Origin: an uncultured Pseudomonadales bacterium
Lineage (GTDB): Bacteria > Pseudomonadota > Gammaproteobacteria > Pseudomonadales > Pseudohongiellaceae
Length of the DNA: 64,000 nt
NCBI GenBank assembly: GCA_943842505.1
Contig: CALTDI010000008.1
Location: 24,330-88,329, forward strand
Direction: 5' to 3'
A model generated the notes under the pieces. It did not search any database, was not told where the DNA came from, and worked only from the letters and a program-made list of their open reading frames with translations. The position numbers and the translations under genes are program-made. Numbering within the stretch: the first letter of the stretch is position 1; every line of letters starts with the position of its first letter. This document shows, piece after piece, positions 40,837-49,665 of this stretch.

Positions 40837-42075
40837 ATGCAGAGCGAACCATTGATTATGATTGAGCCGCCAGTTGGTATGGCTACGCAATCCTCCGGCG
40901 CAATGAAGATAGACCTGCAGCCACCCCCATTCTCGGATGTCCATGAAGGTCCTGAATACTCAAATACCTCGGTAACTATCGAGTTGAACAATAATACCCG
41001 CATCAAGGGTAAGCTCGTGCAGTTCAATGTGGCAACTGAAACAATTAGTATTCTCGAGCCGCGGGCGACAACGCAGACTGATATTGATATGAGTTCCATC
41101 AAGTTTCTGCGCCTGGAGAAACCCTATCAGTTGATGTTAGCCAGCAACAACACGGAAGAGAAAATTAAGGGTCTGGATGTAGATACGGCGGCAAGATCGT
41201 TCGAAGTCTTCTTTAAAGATAGAACTGAGATCACCGGCAAGACTTATGGCTCGCGTAATGACAAGAATGGAGTGCATTTTTACGAGCAAACAAAGATTGG
41301 CCGTAAGTGGCGCTACTGTACACACCTCTTTGTGTCCAAGGCTGCGATAGAAAGTAATGCTATCGGTGGACAGATCGGTGATTTACTCGTTCAAGAGAAG
41401 CAGATTTCTCAGGAGGCGTTAAGTACAGCGCTTGAGGAACAACAGACAGAACGGTCGCGTACGATTGGTGAGTACTTAGTTAGTCAGAAGATTGTCGATG
41501 CAGACGAGCTAGAAGGCGCGTTGTCCAGGCAGAAGAATATGCCGAACCTGAAACTCGGTGAGATTCTCCTCTCAGAAGATTTGGTTACGGAAGCGCAGCT
41601 TGATGAGGCGCTGAAAGAACAGAAGAAAAAGCGTAAGAGTGCCCTCGGTGAAATATTAGTTAATAGCGGCGTAATTGCGAAGCACGAAATTCAACAGAGC
41701 CTTGCGAAGAAATTAGGAATCCCGTTCGTTAATCTGCGTGAATTCATCGTCGAGCCGGAGGTTATTCGAGTCCTGACTGCGGCAACTGCCTATAAGCATA
41801 AGGTCGTTCCTCTCTACGTCTATGAAGGGAAGATTGTTGTCGCCATAGCGAACCCAATGGACTGGCAGGTTACAGACGCGCTCAGCTTTAATATCAATAA
41901 ATACGTTGAGCCAGTAATGGCGTCTCCGGAAGACATCAACTGGGCGCTGCAGTTCTACTATTCCTCGGAAGACATCGAGTCGACCATTGCCGATTTCGAT
42001 GGCGAAGTCGAGGGGGAGGATGAGGACGACTCTTATGACGAAACTCTATTCTCGGCGGCAGAGACTGCTCTGTGA
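40837..42075 (+). CDS. N-terminal half of a split GspE/PilB-like ATPase: tandem MshEN modules
   Basis: The 412-residue frame has three parts. Residues 40-165 are an unrecognised, probably beta-rich region. Residues 180-292 contain four copies of a 30-residue repeat starting IGDLLV (180), IGEYLV (210), LGEILL (240) and LGEILV (270), each ending near ALxEQ, as in MshEN (T2SSE_N) domains, some of which bind cyclic di-GMP. Residues 293-370 match the following alpha/beta part (LGIPFVNL, VVPLYVYEGKIVVAIANP). An acidic linker precedes a TGA. The next frame is in phase 14 codons later and encodes the catalytic half. The gene is either split or interrupted. Confidence 0.75.
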   Translation: MQSEPLIMIEPPVGMATQSSGAMKIDLQPPPFSDVHEGPEYSNTSVTIELNNNTRIKGKLVQFNVATETISILEPRATTQTDIDMSSIKFLRLEKPYQLMLASNNTEEKIKGLDVDTAARSFEVFFKDRTEITGKTYGSRNDKNGVHFYEQTKIGRKWRYCTHLFVSKAAIESNAIGGQIGDLLVQEKQISQEALSTALEEQQTERSRTIGEYLVSQKIVDADELEGALSRQKNMPNLKLGEILLSEDLVTEAQLDEALKEQKKKRKSALGEILVNSGVIAKHEIQQSLAKKLGIPFVNLREFIVEPEVIRVLTAATAYKHKVVPLYVYEGKIVVAIANPMDWQVTDALSFNINKYVEPVMASPEDINWALQFYYSSEDIESTIADFDGEVEGEDEDDSYDETLFSAAETAL

Positions 42076-42117
42076 GTTCATACGGTCAGCGCAACACACT
42101 ACTATAATAATCAAAAA

Positions 42118-43227
42118 GTGGAGTGTTGCATCATGGTTTATCGAGCCGTATTTGTTTCGAGAATAAAGGTGATGGCCCATCTGGATATTTCCAACAAAAA
42201 TAAACCCCAAGATGGAAAGATCAATTTTCGACACTTCGCGCCGATCGATGTTGAGTTGCGTGTCGCCACTATTCCAACTGCCGGCGGCATCGAGGATGTG
42301 GTAATTCGACTGCTTAGCGGTGGTAAGTGCATGCCGGTCAATGCGATCGGCCTGAGCAGCAATAATCTCGATCGATTGCTAGATGGTGTCTCCAGGCCCT
42401 ATGGCTTGTTTCTAGTCTGTGGTCCTACCGGCTCGGGTAAGAGTACAACCCTGCACTCAGTTCTAAACTACTTGAATGGAACAGAGCGTAAAATTTGGAC
42501 GGCAGAAGATCCCGTGGAAATTACCCAACCGGGGCTGCGCCAAGTCGAGGTGAACGATAAGGTGGGTATGACCTTTGCCGCTGCGATGCGCGCATTTTTG
42601 CGTGCCGACCCAGACATCATCATGGTAGGTGAGATGCGTGACCATGAAACGGCCTCTACGGCGGTCGAGGCTTCACTAACAGGTCACCTGGTATTATCTA
42701 CACTGCATACCAATAGCGCCGCAGAGAGTATTATCCGCCTGTTGGATATGGACATGGATCCATTCAATTTCGCCGACGCAATGATTGGCGTATTGTCGCA
42801 ACGTCTTACAAAAACACTGTGTACTTCATGCAAGAAGCCTTATGTGCCAGAGATGCGCGAACTTGAATTTCTTGCCGCCGAATATTGTAGTGAGGCAATT
42901 CCCGACGGTTCGCGATCAGCGGCAACGAATGAAGAGGTTGCCGCTCAGATTGAAGTTTGGCGTAAAGATTTTACGCAGAAGGGTGAGTTTACTCTGTATA
43001 AGGCGCCGGGTTGTATGGATTGTTTAGATACAGGTTATCGTGGCCGTATGGGTATACACGAACTGCTCATGAATAATTCGGAAATCAAGAAGATGATCTT
43101 GCGTAGGGCGCCAGCGGCCGAAGTTCACATCGCCGCAATTAAGGATGGTATGCACACCAGAAAGCAGGATGGTATTGAGAAGATTCTACTGGGTTATACC
43201 GACTATACACAGATTCGAACACTGTAA
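42118..43227 (+). CDS. Catalytic half of a split GspE/PilB-like secretion ATPase
   Basis: This 369-residue frame, starting at a GTG without a clear ribosome site, is the C-terminal half of a type II secretion or type IV pilus assembly ATPase. Walker A GPTGSGKS is at residues 102-109, the Asp box AEDPVE at 129-134, Walker B around DPDIIMVGEMRD (164-175) and the His box TGHLVLSTLHTN at 188-199. The zinc-binding cysteines CTSC and CMDC are kept. It begins at VYRAVFVSRIKVMAHLDIS, so roughly 45 residues of the N2 domain found in relatives (the DIHIEP and FRxDG segments) are absent. No pilus or secretion genes are nearby. Function is doubtful. Confidence 0.75.
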   Translation: MECCIMVYRAVFVSRIKVMAHLDISNKNKPQDGKINFRHFAPIDVELRVATIPTAGGIEDVVIRLLSGGKCMPVNAIGLSSNNLDRLLDGVSRPYGLFLVCGPTGSGKSTTLHSVLNYLNGTERKIWTAEDPVEITQPGLRQVEVNDKVGMTFAAAMRAFLRADPDIIMVGEMRDHETASTAVEASLTGHLVLSTLHTNSAAESIIRLLDMDMDPFNFADAMIGVLSQRLTKTLCTSCKKPYVPEMRELEFLAAEYCSEAIPDGSRSAATNEEVAAQIEVWRKDFTQKGEFTLYKAPGCMDCLDTGYRGRMGIHELLMNNSEIKKMILRRAPAAEVHIAAIKDGMHTRKQDGIEKILLGYTDYTQIRTL

Positions 43228-43257
43228 ATTGAAGTAGAGTCGGTCTTGGACAGATTT

Positions 43258-43295
43258 AAAAAAGCCTGACCATCTGTTGATGGTCAGGCTTTTTT
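43258..43295 (+). terminator. Rho-independent terminator after the ATPase genes
   Basis: aaagcctgaccat (43261-43273) pairs perfectly with atggtcaggcttt (43280-43292) around a 6-base loop, with A and T runs on both sides. It is strong and may work in both directions. Confidence 0.92.
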
Positions 43296-43396
43296 GTTTA
43301 GTGACTAGTCGATCGTTGTTGCCCAGAGGGAGAACTAAGACTTAGGTGGTTCACTTAATAACGGCAGGTCTGGGGCAAAAAAATAGCGGGGCGAAT

Positions 43397-44065
43397 ATGC
43401 AATTAGTTATTGGAACAAAGAACTACTCATCGTGGTCGCTGCGCCCCTGGCTGTTACTAAGGCATTTTGAGATTCCCTTCGAGGAAGTTGCAATCGCCTT
43501 GTTCACTGAAGGTTACAGGGAAGAGCTTGCCAAATACTCACCGACTCTGCGCGTGCCGGTATTGATCGATGGCGAGAATATCGTCTGGGATTCTCTGGCC
43601 ATATGCGAGTACCTGTCCGAAAAATATCTGCAGGGAAGGGCGTTGCCCGCTGATATCGAAGAGCGGGGGCTGTGCCGAGCCCATTGTAGCGAGATGCACT
43701 CAGGTTTCATGGCTATCCGTAGCGAGATGCCTATGAATTGCAGGGCACAGAAAAATCTGCAGGTCAGTGCTGAGGCTATGGCAGAGAGCCAGCGAGTGGA
43801 TCAGCTGTTCTCCGCAGCTAGAGTGAGGTTTGCTCACCGTGGGGAGTATTTGTTTGGAGATTTCTCCATCGCCGATTGTATGTATGCGCCGATCGTATCT
43901 CGATTTACGACATATGGCATTGAGCTCTCGAAGCCTAGCCAGAATTACATGCAATCCATGAGCGAAAACCCTGCCTTGGCTGCCTGGGTTGAAGGGGCTC
44001 GAAATGAGACTCAGCTGCTGCCGAATTTCGAGGTCGGGGAAGATAGAAGCCCAATAATTACCTGA
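43397..44065 (+). CDS. Glutathione S-transferase family protein
   Basis: The 222-residue cytosolic protein has an N-terminal thioredoxin-like GST domain, MQLVIGTKNYSSWSLRPWLLL, with the candidate catalytic serine in YSSWSLRPW, the cis-proline in RVPVLIDG, and WDSLAICEYLSE for glutathione binding. The helical C-terminal domain contains FGDFSIADCMYAPIVSR. ATG 43397 gives the family start, and an in-frame GTG-type start at 43346 would add 17 unsupported residues. It is convergent with the gene at 44069. The physiological substrate is unknown. Confidence 0.88.
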   Translation: MQLVIGTKNYSSWSLRPWLLLRHFEIPFEEVAIALFTEGYREELAKYSPTLRVPVLIDGENIVWDSLAICEYLSEKYLQGRALPADIEERGLCRAHCSEMHSGFMAIRSEMPMNCRAQKNLQVSAEAMAESQRVDQLFSAARVRFAHRGEYLFGDFSIADCMYAPIVSRFTTYGIELSKPSQNYMQSMSENPALAAWVEGARNETQLLPNFEVGEDRSPIIT

Positions 44066-44068
44066 GTT

Positions 44069-44308
44069 TCAGCGAATTTCCCCAGATCTGGAATCACGGA
44101 TACGCACCAGCCCTTGGCTAAATGGAGACAGCATTTCCATATTCTCCGGCAAGCTGCCCTGATCATAAGCAGCATCATTGAGCCATACGGTATAGCTGCC
44201 ATCTTCCTTAGGCATGCTACCGCCTAGTGCATAGATCGCCTCTGTCTCATCATCCGTGAATACCAGCATTGCGATGAGAGGCTCTTCTGCAGTCACTTCA
44301 ATCACCAT
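44069..44308 (-). CDS. Small hypothetical protein
   Basis: A 79-residue acidic frame ends three bases from the GST stop. It contains IAMLVFTDDETEAIYALGG and DGSYTVWLNDAAYD, has no signal peptide and matches no family I recognise. The frame stays open another 25 codons upstream without a usual start codon, and no ribosome site precedes the ATG, so the start may be wrong. It lies downstream of lspA but beyond a hairpin. Confidence 0.45.
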   Translation of the reverse strand: MVIEVTAEEPLIAMLVFTDDETEAIYALGGSMPKEDGSYTVWLNDAAYDQGSLPENMEMLSPFSQGLVRIRDSRSGEIR

Positions 44309-44406
44309 GCCAGAGGCCGCCTGAACTCGAATTATTCTGAAGACAACGTTTATACTATCTGCTACAGAATCTAAAACTAGCTGCTAGATAGTTCAAGAGC
44401 AGGTAC

Positions 44407-44439
44407 AAAACCTGATCGGCTAAGCCGGTCGGGTTTTTT
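44407..44439. terminator. Bidirectional terminator between lspA and the GST region
   Basis: A 14-bp stem with two G-T pairs (44407-44420 with 44424-44437) has a three-base loop and six T on the plus strand. On the minus strand the same stem ends in four T, so it would end the lspA transcript from the right. Confidence 0.8.
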
Positions 44440-44470
44440 GTGCCTGACTGATTCGGGTGAAAAAATTCGA

Positions 44471-44965
44471 TTAACTGCTTCTAGCAGTGTCGTCAGAGTT
44501 TGCGAGAAAGCTTAGAACCAGCAATGGCCATATGCCCACATGGACCATGACATCGGCGGTATTGAATACATAGTTCCAGTAGGGAATATGTTGGATGTCG
44601 ATAAAGTCGATCACACTGCCGTAGACAAATCTATCGAGTATGTTGCTGGCGCCGCCACCGACGATGAAACCAAAGCAGATGTATTCGTAGCGCTCTATCG
44701 ATGAGCTAAACCAGAGATAGGCGCTAACGCTTAGAAGAAGCGCGATACTGATCACCGCGAAAATTCCACCCATGCCTTGCAGCATGCCAAACACGCCGCC
44801 GTAATTACGTATGTGGGTGAAGTGAATCAGGCTATTCAATTCTACGGAGGTATTCTCCGGGATAGTGTTGTTCACCCAGTAGCCAATCAGCTGAGATACA
44901 GCCAATACGCCTAGCACGATGCCGGCGAAGCAAAGCATGTTGATGGTTTTCTTCTGTAACTGCAT
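44471..44965 (-). CDS. lspA: Signal peptidase II (lipoprotein signal peptidase) family protein
   Basis: LspA cuts prolipoproteins before the lipidated Cys in the inner membrane. The 164-residue protein has four hydrophobic helices and the family signatures: HIRNYGGVFGM near residue 52, GGGASNILDRFVYGSVIDFIDI with one catalytic Asp, and YVFNTADVMVHVG with the other. It is somewhat divergent (VFG where AFS or AFG is usual) and is not in the common ileS-lspA-fkpB context, so it may be a second copy. It is the distal gene of the minus-strand glpK unit, 49 bases after the DUF1499 gene. Confidence 0.82.
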   Translation of the reverse strand: MQLQKKTINMLCFAGIVLGVLAVSQLIGYWVNNTIPENTSVELNSLIHFTHIRNYGGVFGMLQGMGGIFAVISIALLLSVSAYLWFSSSIERYEYICFGFIVGGGASNILDRFVYGSVIDFIDIQHIPYWNYVFNTADVMVHVGIWPLLVLSFLANSDDTARSS

Positions 44966-45014
44966 GGTCTCGTTCTAAATACGCTATTTCTAAATTATTG
45001 GGCTCAAACCTCGT

Positions 45015-45824
45015 TTAACTTCCCAGCAACGCGAAGAGCTTACGCAGCCGTATCGCATTCGCGCCGACGTCCCCGGTGCCTACTCGCGATACTGATCTGG
45101 CATCGACTACGGTATCGGGCCCCTGCCGGGTAATCTTAATCACTATGTCGTCCTTGAAGCGGAACCAGAAGGTAGTGTCTGTTGCCTCAATTCGCCCTGC
45201 GGATGCATCAGCCGCAATCAACTCCCAGCCTAGTTCAGCTACGGCATCCAGGGCCTTTGCAAATATCGCATCTTCCGATTCGTCGTAGCGCTGTGTGACT
45301 AGATCGGGAAAGGCCTCATCGGTCAGTTCGATTAATTTTTCCGGGGTCATATTGTTCGAGCCGCCATAGACCAGGGTGTTGGGTGCATCGGCACGCAGCG
45401 GAACTACTGCGACAAACTCGGGAGGGTTAACTCGATTCGTGGATATATCGTGTATAGGGGGATAGTTCACGCCTTCGCCGGGGCGGAAACTTTCTGGAAT
45501 CAGGTAGGCAACCCATGCCAGCAGTGCGCCGATCGCTGCGAACCCGATGAACTTACCGGCATTCTTTATATTAAAAAGCTGCCCGCCCAAGACCGTGGCG
45601 ATGGCCAATGCACTGCAGGCCCAGGCTATCCATTGTCCGTACTGGTTAGCTGCCCCCAAGAGGGAGAATCCACGCCGGAAGTCCCATAAGCCCAGCCAGA
45701 TGCCTGCGGCTGAGGCCAGCGTTAGCAGGCCCAGACCAAGACCGGCGATGAGGCTTGTTAGCCCCACAAGCTTTAGCCCCCTTCTCGATTTCATGAAAGA
45801 TGGTTCGCTTAGTTCGATAGTCAT
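45015..45824 (-). CDS. DUF1499 domain membrane protein
   Basis: The 269-residue protein has about three hydrophobic segments (residues 18-45, 62-80 and 90-108) and a soluble C-terminal DUF1499 domain from PPIHDISTNRVNPPEF to the end, including ATDTTFWFRFKDDIVIKI. DUF1499 has no established function. It begins two bases after the phosphatase stop, so it is in the glpK transcription unit. Confidence 0.8.
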   Translation of the reverse strand: MTIELSEPSFMKSRRGLKLVGLTSLIAGLGLGLLTLASAAGIWLGLWDFRRGFSLLGAANQYGQWIAWACSALAIATVLGGQLFNIKNAGKFIGFAAIGALLAWVAYLIPESFRPGEGVNYPPIHDISTNRVNPPEFVAVVPLRADAPNTLVYGGSNNMTPEKLIELTDEAFPDLVTQRYDESEDAIFAKALDAVAELGWELIAADASAGRIEATDTTFWFRFKDDIVIKITRQGPDTVVDARSVSRVGTGDVGANAIRLRKLFALLGS

Positions 45825-45826
45825 AG

Positions 45827-46468
45827 TTATTCCTCATTCACTGCCTGGTCAGCATATTGCAAGATACTAGCTACGCTATCGCCATCATTGGCGCTAATGG
45901 CAACGATACTGTGGGCGCAATTGTGCATCCGCGGGGGCTCCCATAATTGATCCATACTACGACCTTCGACATGACAAAGATAAGACTTTATCAATGCGCC
46001 GTGGCTAACAATCGCGATTTTAGGCGAAGTGCTGGCATTTTTCTTGTGTGTAGTTTCTATGTCGGCAACGGCATCAACGGCGCGCTGCTGCAAGTCGAAG
46101 AAACTCTCTGCGCCAGCTACCTGAAAGAGATGGGGCTGCTGCCAGAAGTGTTGATGAGACTCGGGCTCTCGCTGCGCGAGGTCCTCGTACAGATGTCCCT
46201 CCCAGGGGCCGAGGAAGATTTCCCGCAGTTCATCCAGGTAGCTAATCTCTGTTTCTCCATTTCCAAAGGCATGCTCTGCAGTCTGACGTGTTCGCAAACT
46301 GCTACTGCAATAGATTTTATCGAACTCTATATGTCGAATGCGCTGACCTAGTTCTTGCGCCTGCTGAATGCCCAGAGCCGTCAGCTGCGATTCACTCTGC
46401 CCCTGAACGCGCCGTTCTTTATTCCAGTCGGTCTCCCCGTGACGAATTAGATGAAGTTCCAAGATCAA
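45827..46468 (-). CDS. Histidine phosphatase family protein (GpmB/CobC-like)
   Basis: The 213-residue cytoplasmic protein begins [12 protein letters not shown], where the His of RHGE forms the phospho-intermediate, and has the second catalytic His in [10 protein letters not shown] near residue 154. The family includes phosphoglycerate mutase-like and broad phosphatases. Its start overlaps the glpK stop by four bases, indicating translational coupling. A role in glycerol phosphate or glycolytic turnover is suggested only by context. Confidence 0.87.
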   Translation of the reverse strand: MILELHLIRHGETDWNKERRVQGQSESQLTALGIQQAQELGQRIRHIEFDKIYCSSSLRTRQTAEHAFGNGETEISYLDELREIFLGPWEGHLYEDLAQREPESHQHFWQQPHLFQVAGAESFFDLQQRAVDAVADIETTHKKNASTSPKIAIVSHGALIKSYLCHVEGRSMDQLWEPPRMHNCAHSIVAISANDGDSVASILQYADQAVNEE

Positions 46469-47982
46469 TTTCCTTCTTCCTTTCTGCTGTCGTTTGCATC
46501 GGCATTGGTTCGCGTTCTTGCGACTGAATCCAGCCAGCCGCTATATTGCGCCTCTCTCCAGCTAGCATCTTTAAGCGGCTCGAAGCGCTGCTGTAACTGC
46601 CACTTCTCAGTCACTTCCTCCAGGGTTTTAAAGATGCCTGCCTGCAGGCCTGCGACATAGGCGGCGCCAAGAGCGGTCGTCTCTGTCAGCTTGGGGCGAA
46701 GCACTTCTACGTCGAGTAGGTCGGATAATTTCTGCATAACATAGTCATTATTAGCCATGCCGCCATCAACGCGCAGACTTTCGATGCGGCCTCCATCTGC
46801 CTCGATAGCTACGAGTAAATCTTTGCTCTGGTAGCAGACGGAGAGTAGGGCGGCAGTTACTACTTCTATAATTCCGCTGTCTCTGGTTAGCCCAAATATT
46901 GCGCCTCTGGCATCCGGATCCCAATAGGGCGCGCCCAGACCGGTAAATGCAGGCACGAGATAGACGCTAAGATCATCGCTGGCTTTTTCCGCCAGCGATT
47001 CAGAATCGCTAGCATGTTGAATGAGCTGCAGGCCATCCCGGACCCATTGCATGGTGGCACCAGCCATGAAGATGCTGCCTTCGACCGCATAACTGACTTT
47101 ACCCTCTAGACGAAAGGCTACGGTGCTAAGCAATCGGTTTTCGGATTTTACGATGTGATCGCCTGTATTCAGCAGGAGAAAGCAGCCAGTACCATAGGTG
47201 CTCTTAGCCATACCGCTAGTGAAGCAGCACTGACCAAAGGCGGCCGCCTGCTGGTCTCCGATAATGCCAGTTACGGGGATCGCCTTGCCGAAAATTTCTG
47301 CATCACATTCGCCAAAATCGGCTGCACAGTCTTCCACGCTTGGAAGCATCGAGGCAGGTATGTCGAATATCGCTAATAGTTCCTCATCCCACCGCTGCGT
47401 ATTAATATTGAATAGCTGGGTTCTGGACGCATTAGTGGCGTCTGTGCGGTGACTGCTTCCCTTGCTTAGATGCCAGAGTAGGAAGCAGTCGACCGTGCCG
47501 AAGGCGAGTTCGCCGTTCTCCGCGCGCTGTCTTGCGCCCTTCACATTCTCAAGAATCCAGTTAATTTTGCTGGCAGAGAAGTAGGCGTCGATGAGAAGGC
47601 CGGTCTTGTGCTGTATTGTTTCTTCCAGCTGCCGCGCCTTTAATTCCTCGCAGAAGTCGCTGGTTCTTCTATCTTGCCAAACGATTGCGTTGTAGATAGG
47701 CAGGCCTGTCTGCCTGTCCCAGACGATAGTGGTTTCCCGTTGATTGGTTATTCCGATGCAGCGAATTTCATTAGCGGAAATAGAAGCCGACTTGATGGCG
47801 CTGTGGCAACTGGCGATGGTGGATTGCCAAATTTCCATGGCATCGTGTTCCACCCAGCCATTGTCCGGAAAGTGCTGAGCAAACTCCTGCTGTCCTACGG
47901 AGAGTTTGTTTCCCTCAGAATCGAAGATCAGGGCGCGACTACTCGTGGTGCCCTGATCTATAGCGAGAATACAATTTTCCAT
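46465..47982 (-). CDS. glpK: Glycerol kinase
   Basis: GlpK phosphorylates glycerol to sn-glycerol-3-phosphate, trapping it after uptake. The 505-residue FGGY kinase starts [21 protein letters not shown], has [11 protein letters not shown], the WQDRRT segment, [13 protein letters not shown] and the ATP-site motif [14 protein letters not shown]. Length equals E. coli GlpK (502). It is transcribed away from glpD across a 192-base control region and leads a unit with phosphatase, DUF1499 and lspA genes. Confidence 0.97.
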   Translation of the reverse strand: MENCILAIDQGTTSSRALIFDSEGNKLSVGQQEFAQHFPDNGWVEHDAMEIWQSTIASCHSAIKSASISANEIRCIGITNQRETTIVWDRQTGLPIYNAIVWQDRRTSDFCEELKARQLEETIQHKTGLLIDAYFSASKINWILENVKGARQRAENGELAFGTVDCFLLWHLSKGSSHRTDATNASRTQLFNINTQRWDEELLAIFDIPASMLPSVEDCAADFGECDAEIFGKAIPVTGIIGDQQAAAFGQCCFTSGMAKSTYGTGCFLLLNTGDHIVKSENRLLSTVAFRLEGKVSYAVEGSIFMAGATMQWVRDGLQLIQHASDSESLAEKASDDLSVYLVPAFTGLGAPYWDPDARGAIFGLTRDSGIIEVVTAALLSVCYQSKDLLVAIEADGGRIESLRVDGGMANNDYVMQKLSDLLDVEVLRPKLTETTALGAAYVAGLQAGIFKTLEEVTEKWQLQQRFEPLKDASWREAQYSGWLDSVARTRTNADANDSRKEEGN

Positions 47983-48174
47983 AGCCGAAATCTCTTAAAA
48001 TAAACCAAGCTAAAATTGATTCCCCGTACTGCTCTAATTAAGTGCGACAGGCGCTCTATGGGGCCTGCGTGAAGATTGAAGCATAGTAATAGGGGTTCCC
48101 CATGTTACACTAACTGTCCAATTCGTGGGCAAGATTAACGCCCTTTTGCAAGGGCAGCTGAGTCAATTAAATCT
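47983..48174. promoter_or_regulatory. Divergent glpK/glpD control region
   Basis: Both glp transcripts must start in this 192-base gap. It contains a short symmetric site aggggttcccca (about 48092-48103) that could be an operator. I could not place convincing -35/-10 pairs: the best minus-strand pair is TTGCCC-17-TGTAAC, and on the plus strand a TGT-TACACT extended -10 lacks a -35. No glpR-type regulator is encoded nearby. Confidence 0.35.
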
Positions 48175-49650
48175 ATGCATGATCTGGTAATAGTCGGTGG
48201 CGGTATCAATGGGGCTGGCATAGCAGCCGACGCTGCAGGCCGTGGTTTGGATGTGGTTCTTTGTGAGAAGGGCGACCTTGCCTCGGCAACATCCTCCTGG
48301 AGTACTAAGCTGATCCATGGCGGTTTGCGTTATCTCGAGCATTACGAATTTGGGTTGGTGCGAAAGTCTTTGCAGGAACGCGAGCTGCTTACTGCAGCTG
48401 CAGCACATATAATCAAGCCCCTCGCTTTCCAGATTCCTCAATTACCACACTCGCGTAGCTCATTGATGATTAGGGCTGGATTGTTCCTGTATGACAACCT
48501 GGCCAGACGCAGGCGCTTCTCCAGCTCTCGCGCTATTAAGATAGATCCCGATGGGCCGCTTAACCCCGCAATAACACACGGCTTCGAGTATTGGGATGCG
48601 CAAGTAGACGATTCCCGTCTGGTAGTCATCAATGCCTTGCAGGCGCAGCGTCAAGGTGCACAGATACTAACGCGTACAGAGTGCACGGACATGCGAGCCA
48701 CCGATGAGGGTTGGTGCGTTACGCTACATGATCACAGGCGCAACACAGACCGCGAGATCGAGTGCCGAGCTATAGTAAATGCTGCGGGTCCCTGGGTTGC
48801 GTCGTTGTCAGCGCAGTTAAGCAAACAGAAGGCCGAACACGATATACGCCTGGTTAAAGGCAGTCATATAGTTGTCCCGCGCATGCATACGGGTTCCCAG
48901 GCCTTCATGTTGCAGCATCACGATGGCAGGGTAATTTTCGTTATCCCCTGGTTGCAGGATTACACATTGATAGGGACGACTGAACAAGAGCATGAGGGAA
49001 GTTTGGATCGCGTCGAGATATCGAAGGAAGAAATAAACTACTTGCTGTCGATCGTGAACCTCTACTTTAAGAAGTCAATCTTGCATTCCGATGTTGTCTA
49101 CAGTTATTCAGGGATCCGACCACTTATAGATGAGGAAGAACAGAACGCAAGCAAAGTGTCTCGCGACTACAACCTGGATCTTAAGACGCAGCCTCATCCT
49201 CTGCTCTCGGTCTATGGCGGCAAGGTAACTACCTATCGCGTACTCGCAGAAGAGGTTCTTTCCAAATTAAAAACCACCTTACCCACTATGGGCCCGGCGT
49301 GGACTGCTAATGCAAAATTACCTGGCGGTGACTTCGATCTGCCGGAACACCTGTTTCAAAAGCTTGTCTCGAAATATTCCTGGTTGGGCCCCGACCTCAT
49401 TTCGCGCTGGTTGAACAGCTACGGCACGCTAAGTTTCGATATTCTTGGTAATGCGCGAAGCATAGGAGACCTGGGTGTTAAGTTCGGTCACAACCTCTAT
49501 CAGGCAGAGGTGGACTATCTCTGCAAAGAGGAGTGGGCAAGAACAGCGGATGATGTTCTTTGGCGGCGAACCAAGTTGGGTCTTAAGCTCTCTAAAGCGG
49601 AACGAGACTCTCTTGCCAACTATATCAACCAGTCGTTTTCTGCCTACTAG
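48175..49650 (+). CDS. glpD: Glycerol-3-phosphate dehydrogenase (FAD, respiratory)
   Basis: GlpD oxidises glycerol-3-phosphate to dihydroxyacetone phosphate and passes electrons to quinone at the inner membrane. The 491-residue protein starts with the FAD-binding MHDLVIVGGGINGAGIA, then SSWSTKLIHGGLRYLEHYEF, a strong GlpD signature. YSGIRPLIDEE and the YGGKVTTYR segment complete the oxidoreductase, and a C-terminal helical cap follows. It heads the plus-strand operon, 15 bases before glpS. Confidence 0.96.
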   Translation: MHDLVIVGGGINGAGIAADAAGRGLDVVLCEKGDLASATSSWSTKLIHGGLRYLEHYEFGLVRKSLQERELLTAAAAHIIKPLAFQIPQLPHSRSSLMIRAGLFLYDNLARRRRFSSSRAIKIDPDGPLNPAITHGFEYWDAQVDDSRLVVINALQAQRQGAQILTRTECTDMRATDEGWCVTLHDHRRNTDREIECRAIVNAAGPWVASLSAQLSKQKAEHDIRLVKGSHIVVPRMHTGSQAFMLQHHDGRVIFVIPWLQDYTLIGTTEQEHEGSLDRVEISKEEINYLLSIVNLYFKKSILHSDVVYSYSGIRPLIDEEEQNASKVSRDYNLDLKTQPHPLLSVYGGKVTTYRVLAEEVLSKLKTTLPTMGPAWTANAKLPGGDFDLPEHLFQKLVSKYSWLGPDLISRWLNSYGTLSFDILGNARSIGDLGVKFGHNLYQAEVDYLCKEEWARTADDVLWRRTKLGLKLSKAERDSLANYINQSFSAY

Positions 49651-49665
49651 CGATGATAAAACCGA

